From NCBI GenBank assembly GCA_020437105.1, contig JAGQWR010000032.1, positions 1 to 34,263 of the forward strand: 34,263 nucleotides of DNA, given 5' to 3'. Shown piece by piece: positions 32,476-34,263 of this stretch. Below the pieces are notes generated by a model. The model saw only the letters and a list, made by a program, of their open reading frames with translations, did not search any database and was not told where the DNA came from. This stretch comes from Saprospiraceae bacterium. Lineage in GTDB: Bacteria; Bacteroidota; Bacteroidia; Chitinophagales; Saprospiraceae. Within the stretch, counting starts at the first letter, position 1. The number at the start of each line of letters is the position of its first letter. Both the position numbers and the translations under genes were made by a program.

Positions 32476-33375
32476 ATGAGAACCTTCATTCCAGGTTTTC
32501 TATTGTTTAGCATCTGTTTGCTTTTCGGTCGATGGTATTACGTGTGTGAAGTTAAACAACTTTGTGGTGGAGCAGTAGAGCACGTGCAGATGGAAATTCC
32601 ACGGCCAGCTACACTTGCACTTCGGTCAGATGGCGAAATCGTTCTGGAAAAGTACGATGAATTCCTTTTTCGAACCGATAGTGTTGAAGCTGTTTTAAAT
32701 GAAAACAACCAGTTGTTTTTAAAGGCTGTCGCCGAATACCTCTTTAAGAATCCGGAGCAAGAACTCTCTATTTCCGGACGTTTTCTGCGTTCCGAGCGGA
32801 GTGCGCCTTCCGGCTTTTTTGATAACATCGGACTGGCGCGTGGATCATACGTGGAGGAGCTGCTGGCCGGATATGGGCTGTCTAAAGACCGCGTATTCTT
32901 AAACTATGTCGAAATAGATGCAGATTCCCTCTTTGCTCCATTAGCCTTTAACGCTAATTCACCTAAAGCAGATGCATACCCAAAATTGCAATTCAGTTTT
33001 GAGGATATGACTTACGTGGATGCCAACTTTGCGCGTAACTCCGCAGATTTTCGTCCGAAAGCAGGCTTTGTAAGTTATGCCGACTCGGTCAAACTCTTTT
33101 TGGATGTAAATCCCGATTACCGCCTCCTGATCACCGGACATACAGACTCTGTAGCCAGCCTCGAGTTTAATGAAGACTTGGGCATGGCCCGCGCCAAAGC
33201 TGCGAGAGAATATTTTCTGGAGCTGGGTGTAAGCAATAAGATCGAGGTCGCCAGTAAAGGAGAAACTGAACCTATTGCTCCAAATTCAAATCCCGATGGA
33301 TCGGAAAATAAAGACGGTACCCAACGAAACAGACGGGTAAACTTTAAACTGGAGTCCACTCTGGAGGATAATTAA
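32476..33375 (+). CDS. OmpA-family peptidoglycan-binding protein with two OmpA-like modules
   Basis: 299 residues: a signal or membrane anchor (about 1-20), then two modules. The first (about 70-150, ending near LSISGRFLRSE and DNIGLARGSYVEELLAGYG) looks like a degenerate OmpA domain. The second (about 190-295) is a good one, with RLLITGHTDS, MARAKAAREYF, SKGETEPIAPN and the closing NRRVNFKLE. Its conserved Asp (HTDS) and Arg (RNRRVNF) would bind diaminopimelate in peptidoglycan. There is no barrel, so it is probably a periplasmic or inner-membrane-anchored cell wall tether. Divergent from xerD. Confidence 0.85.
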   Translation: MRTFIPGFLLFSICLLFGRWYYVCEVKQLCGGAVEHVQMEIPRPATLALRSDGEIVLEKYDEFLFRTDSVEAVLNENNQLFLKAVAEYLFKNPEQELSISGRFLRSERSAPSGFFDNIGLARGSYVEELLAGYGLSKDRVFLNYVEIDADSLFAPLAFNANSPKADAYPKLQFSFEDMTYVDANFARNSADFRPKAGFVSYADSVKLFLDVNPDYRLLITGHTDSVASLEFNEDLGMARAKAAREYFLELGVSNKIEVASKGETEPIAPNSNPDGSENKDGTQRNRRVNFKLESTLEDN

Positions 33376-33464
33376 AGTAAAGTATGAATGACCATGTTTT
33401 ACTTTTGAGGTCACGAGGTAAAATATAAAATCTGTTGTGTTACCTTTAAAACAAACAGAAGAAC
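33376..33464. other. Spacer between the OmpA gene and the Fic remnant
   Basis: No gene seen. A TACTTTTG string near 33400 resembles a minus-7 box without a TTG at the right distance. It could be the relic promoter of the Fic gene. Confidence 0.25.
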
Positions 33465-33713
33465 ATGATACAACTTGAGACTTATAAATAGGGAAAATTC
33501 GAAAAACACCATACGGGTTACGCTTACTTCTTACCAACACCAATAAACGAACAATGGTAATGGGAAGACCAAACAATAAACCTGCTTCTGGAAAAAGCCG
33601 CCAACGATCTGGTAAGCAATTTTGTGCAAACAGATATTCTAAAAGAAATGACAGGACAAAGCCGCAACCGCGTGTTTCTGTTTGATGAATACCTGAAATT
33701 GTTTAAGCTATGA
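33465..33713 (+). pseudogene. Fic-family gene reduced to its two ends
   Basis: One frame from the ATG at 33465 to the TGA at 33711 reads through two in-frame stops, TAG at 33489 and TAA at 33558. The first part (MIQLETYK, then KFEKHH, TGYAYFLPTPINEQW, WEDQTINLLLEKA) matches the N-terminal Fic_N region. The second (TDILKEMTGQSRNRVFLFDE, then YLKLFKL) matches the C-terminal winged-helix end of a Fic protein. The catalytic FIC core with its HPFxxGNGR motif, normally about 250 residues between these parts, is entirely missing. So an internal deletion kept the reading frame and stops then accumulated. Fic proteins transfer AMP or related groups to targets and often act as toxins. It lies after the ompA gene in decayed DNA. 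Confidence 0.75.
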
Positions 33714-33993
33714 GCGAGCGGAGAAATATGAATTGGGGAGAATAACTTCAAAAATTTGCTATAGCTCATAAACTAAAATCATTAATCGTTTTTTGACACC
33801 AATTTACTGCGTTGCATCTAGTGGACTAATTCGTAAATTTCCATATACCTAAGCCTTGTATTTTTTGCACTGTGCTTCGTTACAAAAATGCTTACGTAGC
33901 TGTGGCTATGTTCGCTGCGCGAAGCTTTAAAGCGTTTAAAACATTTGAATCGTCGGGCACAAATTTCTCAACTCTAAAGTGGGCGTAGCCCCC
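33714..33993. other. Decayed non-coding stretch
   Basis: No gene is supported. It contains a triloop hairpin TTCGC-TGC-GCGAA at 33911-33923 and a palindrome GCTTTAAAGC at 33924-33933. The 11-base GCGTTTAAAAC at 33932-33942 recurs at 34211-34221. The block from about 33830 to 33900 may be a dispersed intergenic repeat, but only one copy is visible here. Confidence 0.4.
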
Positions 33994-34259
33994 TAGACCG
34001 GGCCAAAGGCCCTTAGACCGCGAAGCCGAAAGGCAAGCTAGACCGGGCCAGCATAATTTTGAATGCCGAATTTTGAATGCTGAATGGAGAACGTTCAAAT
34101 CAAAGAAATGTGTAATAGACCAAAGCCGAAGGCAATAGACCCAACCGGCGAAGCCGAATAGACCGAAAGGGCTATAAGCCCTAACAGACCCAAGTTCGTT
34201 CAGGTTTTAGGCGTTTAAAACGTAACTTATCGATCTAATTTATACGGCAGCATTAGACC
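33994..34259. repeat. Array of TAGACC motifs separated by mini-hairpins
   Basis: TAGACC occurs at 33994, 34014, 34039, 34116, 34136, 34159 and 34254, plus CAGACC at 34185. Between them lie short hairpins with loops of 3-4 bases: GGGCC-AAA-GGCCC (34000-34012), GCC-GAAA-GGC (34025-34034), GCC-GAA-GGC (34125-34133), a CCGGC-GAA-GCCG type (34145-34157), and GGGCT-ATA-AGCCC (34169-34181). Start-to-start spacing is often about 20-26 bases. Arms differ in sequence yet pair within each unit. The array continues beyond the window. Confidence 0.75.
34055..34082. repeat. 14-bp direct duplication inside the TAGACC array
   Basis: AATTTTGAATGCCG at 34055-34068 is followed directly by AATTTTGAATGCTG at 34069-34082, one mismatch. 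It interrupts the array after the third TAGACC unit and its GGGCC half-arm. Confidence 0.7.
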
Positions 34260-34263
34260 TTCG

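Noticed and set aside
33286..33769. Two minus-strand frames across the Fic remnant
   Set aside because: They lie opposite the plus-strand Fic homology, which explains the sequence better.
33892..34098. Minus-strand 68-codon frame in the TAGACC array
   Set aside because: Reads through hairpin repeats; no homology pattern or start context.
33994..34259. Possible CRISPR array
   Set aside because: The repeated motif is only 6 bases, spacers fold into hairpins and are 14-20 bases or irregular, and there are no cas genes.

Overview
The window looks like a chromosomal segment of a Bacteroidota bacterium, most likely of the class Saprospiria. The evidence is a type IX secretion (T9SS) C-terminal domain of the CHU_C type, the DUF6029, Omp28 and TlpA trio, a complete Bat/MoxR aerotolerance operon with BatD, promoters of the Bacteroidota form (TTG, about 19 bp, TAnnTTTG), and almost no Shine-Dalgarno sequences. 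Class assignment is an inference from gene content. No rRNA, tRNA, insertion sequence, CRISPR array or prophage was seen.

Layout. (a) 1-1715, minus strand: a marR regulator followed by a homogentisate dioxygenase (tyrosine/phenylalanine catabolism), then the first codons of another reading frame cut by the window edge. (b) 1868-3685: uvrC. (c) 3686-4894: an AT-rich accessory islet with hairpin repeats, a DUF4160 gene, a DUF2442-HTH gene behind a textbook promoter and a perfect dyad, and a remnant resembling the end of a HigA antitoxin. (d) 4897-7537, minus: cysQ, a family 2 and a family 4 glycosyltransferase, tightly packed. (e) 7636-10936: galE and a large secreted glycine-rich T9SS protein. 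(f) 10936-11258: repeat-rich spacer between convergent genes. (g) 11259-14605: TlpA thioredoxin, then divergently DUF6029 and an Omp28-like lipoprotein. (h) 14842-19666: pheT, a coiled-coil protein, zapA, a structured spacer and rny. (i) 19726-27584, minus: an eight-gene moxR, DUF58, membrane protein, batA, batB, batC, batD-like, batD operon. (j) 27726-28436: an unrecognised secreted protein. (k) 28417-32428, minus: xerD, an Ig-like lipoprotein, lptB and two small envelope proteins. (l) 32476-33375: an OmpA-family protein. (m) 33376-34263: non-coding or decayed DNA with a gutted Fic gene and an array of TAGACC motifs separated by mini-hairpins.

Most of the window is housekeeping and envelope biology: DNA repair, tRNA charging, RNA turnover, division, surface polysaccharide and LPS transport, and a stress-linked Bat complex. 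The unusual material is concentrated in three non-housekeeping patches (3686-4894, 10936-11207, 33376-34263). There, toxin-antitoxin-like genes or remnants sit beside dense short-loop hairpins and tandem repeats. The best candidate for a poorly described system is the DUF4160 / DUF2442-HTH pair with its own operator. The most unusual DNA structure is the TAGACC/mini-hairpin array. The clearest decay product is the Fic gene, which has lost its whole catalytic core.
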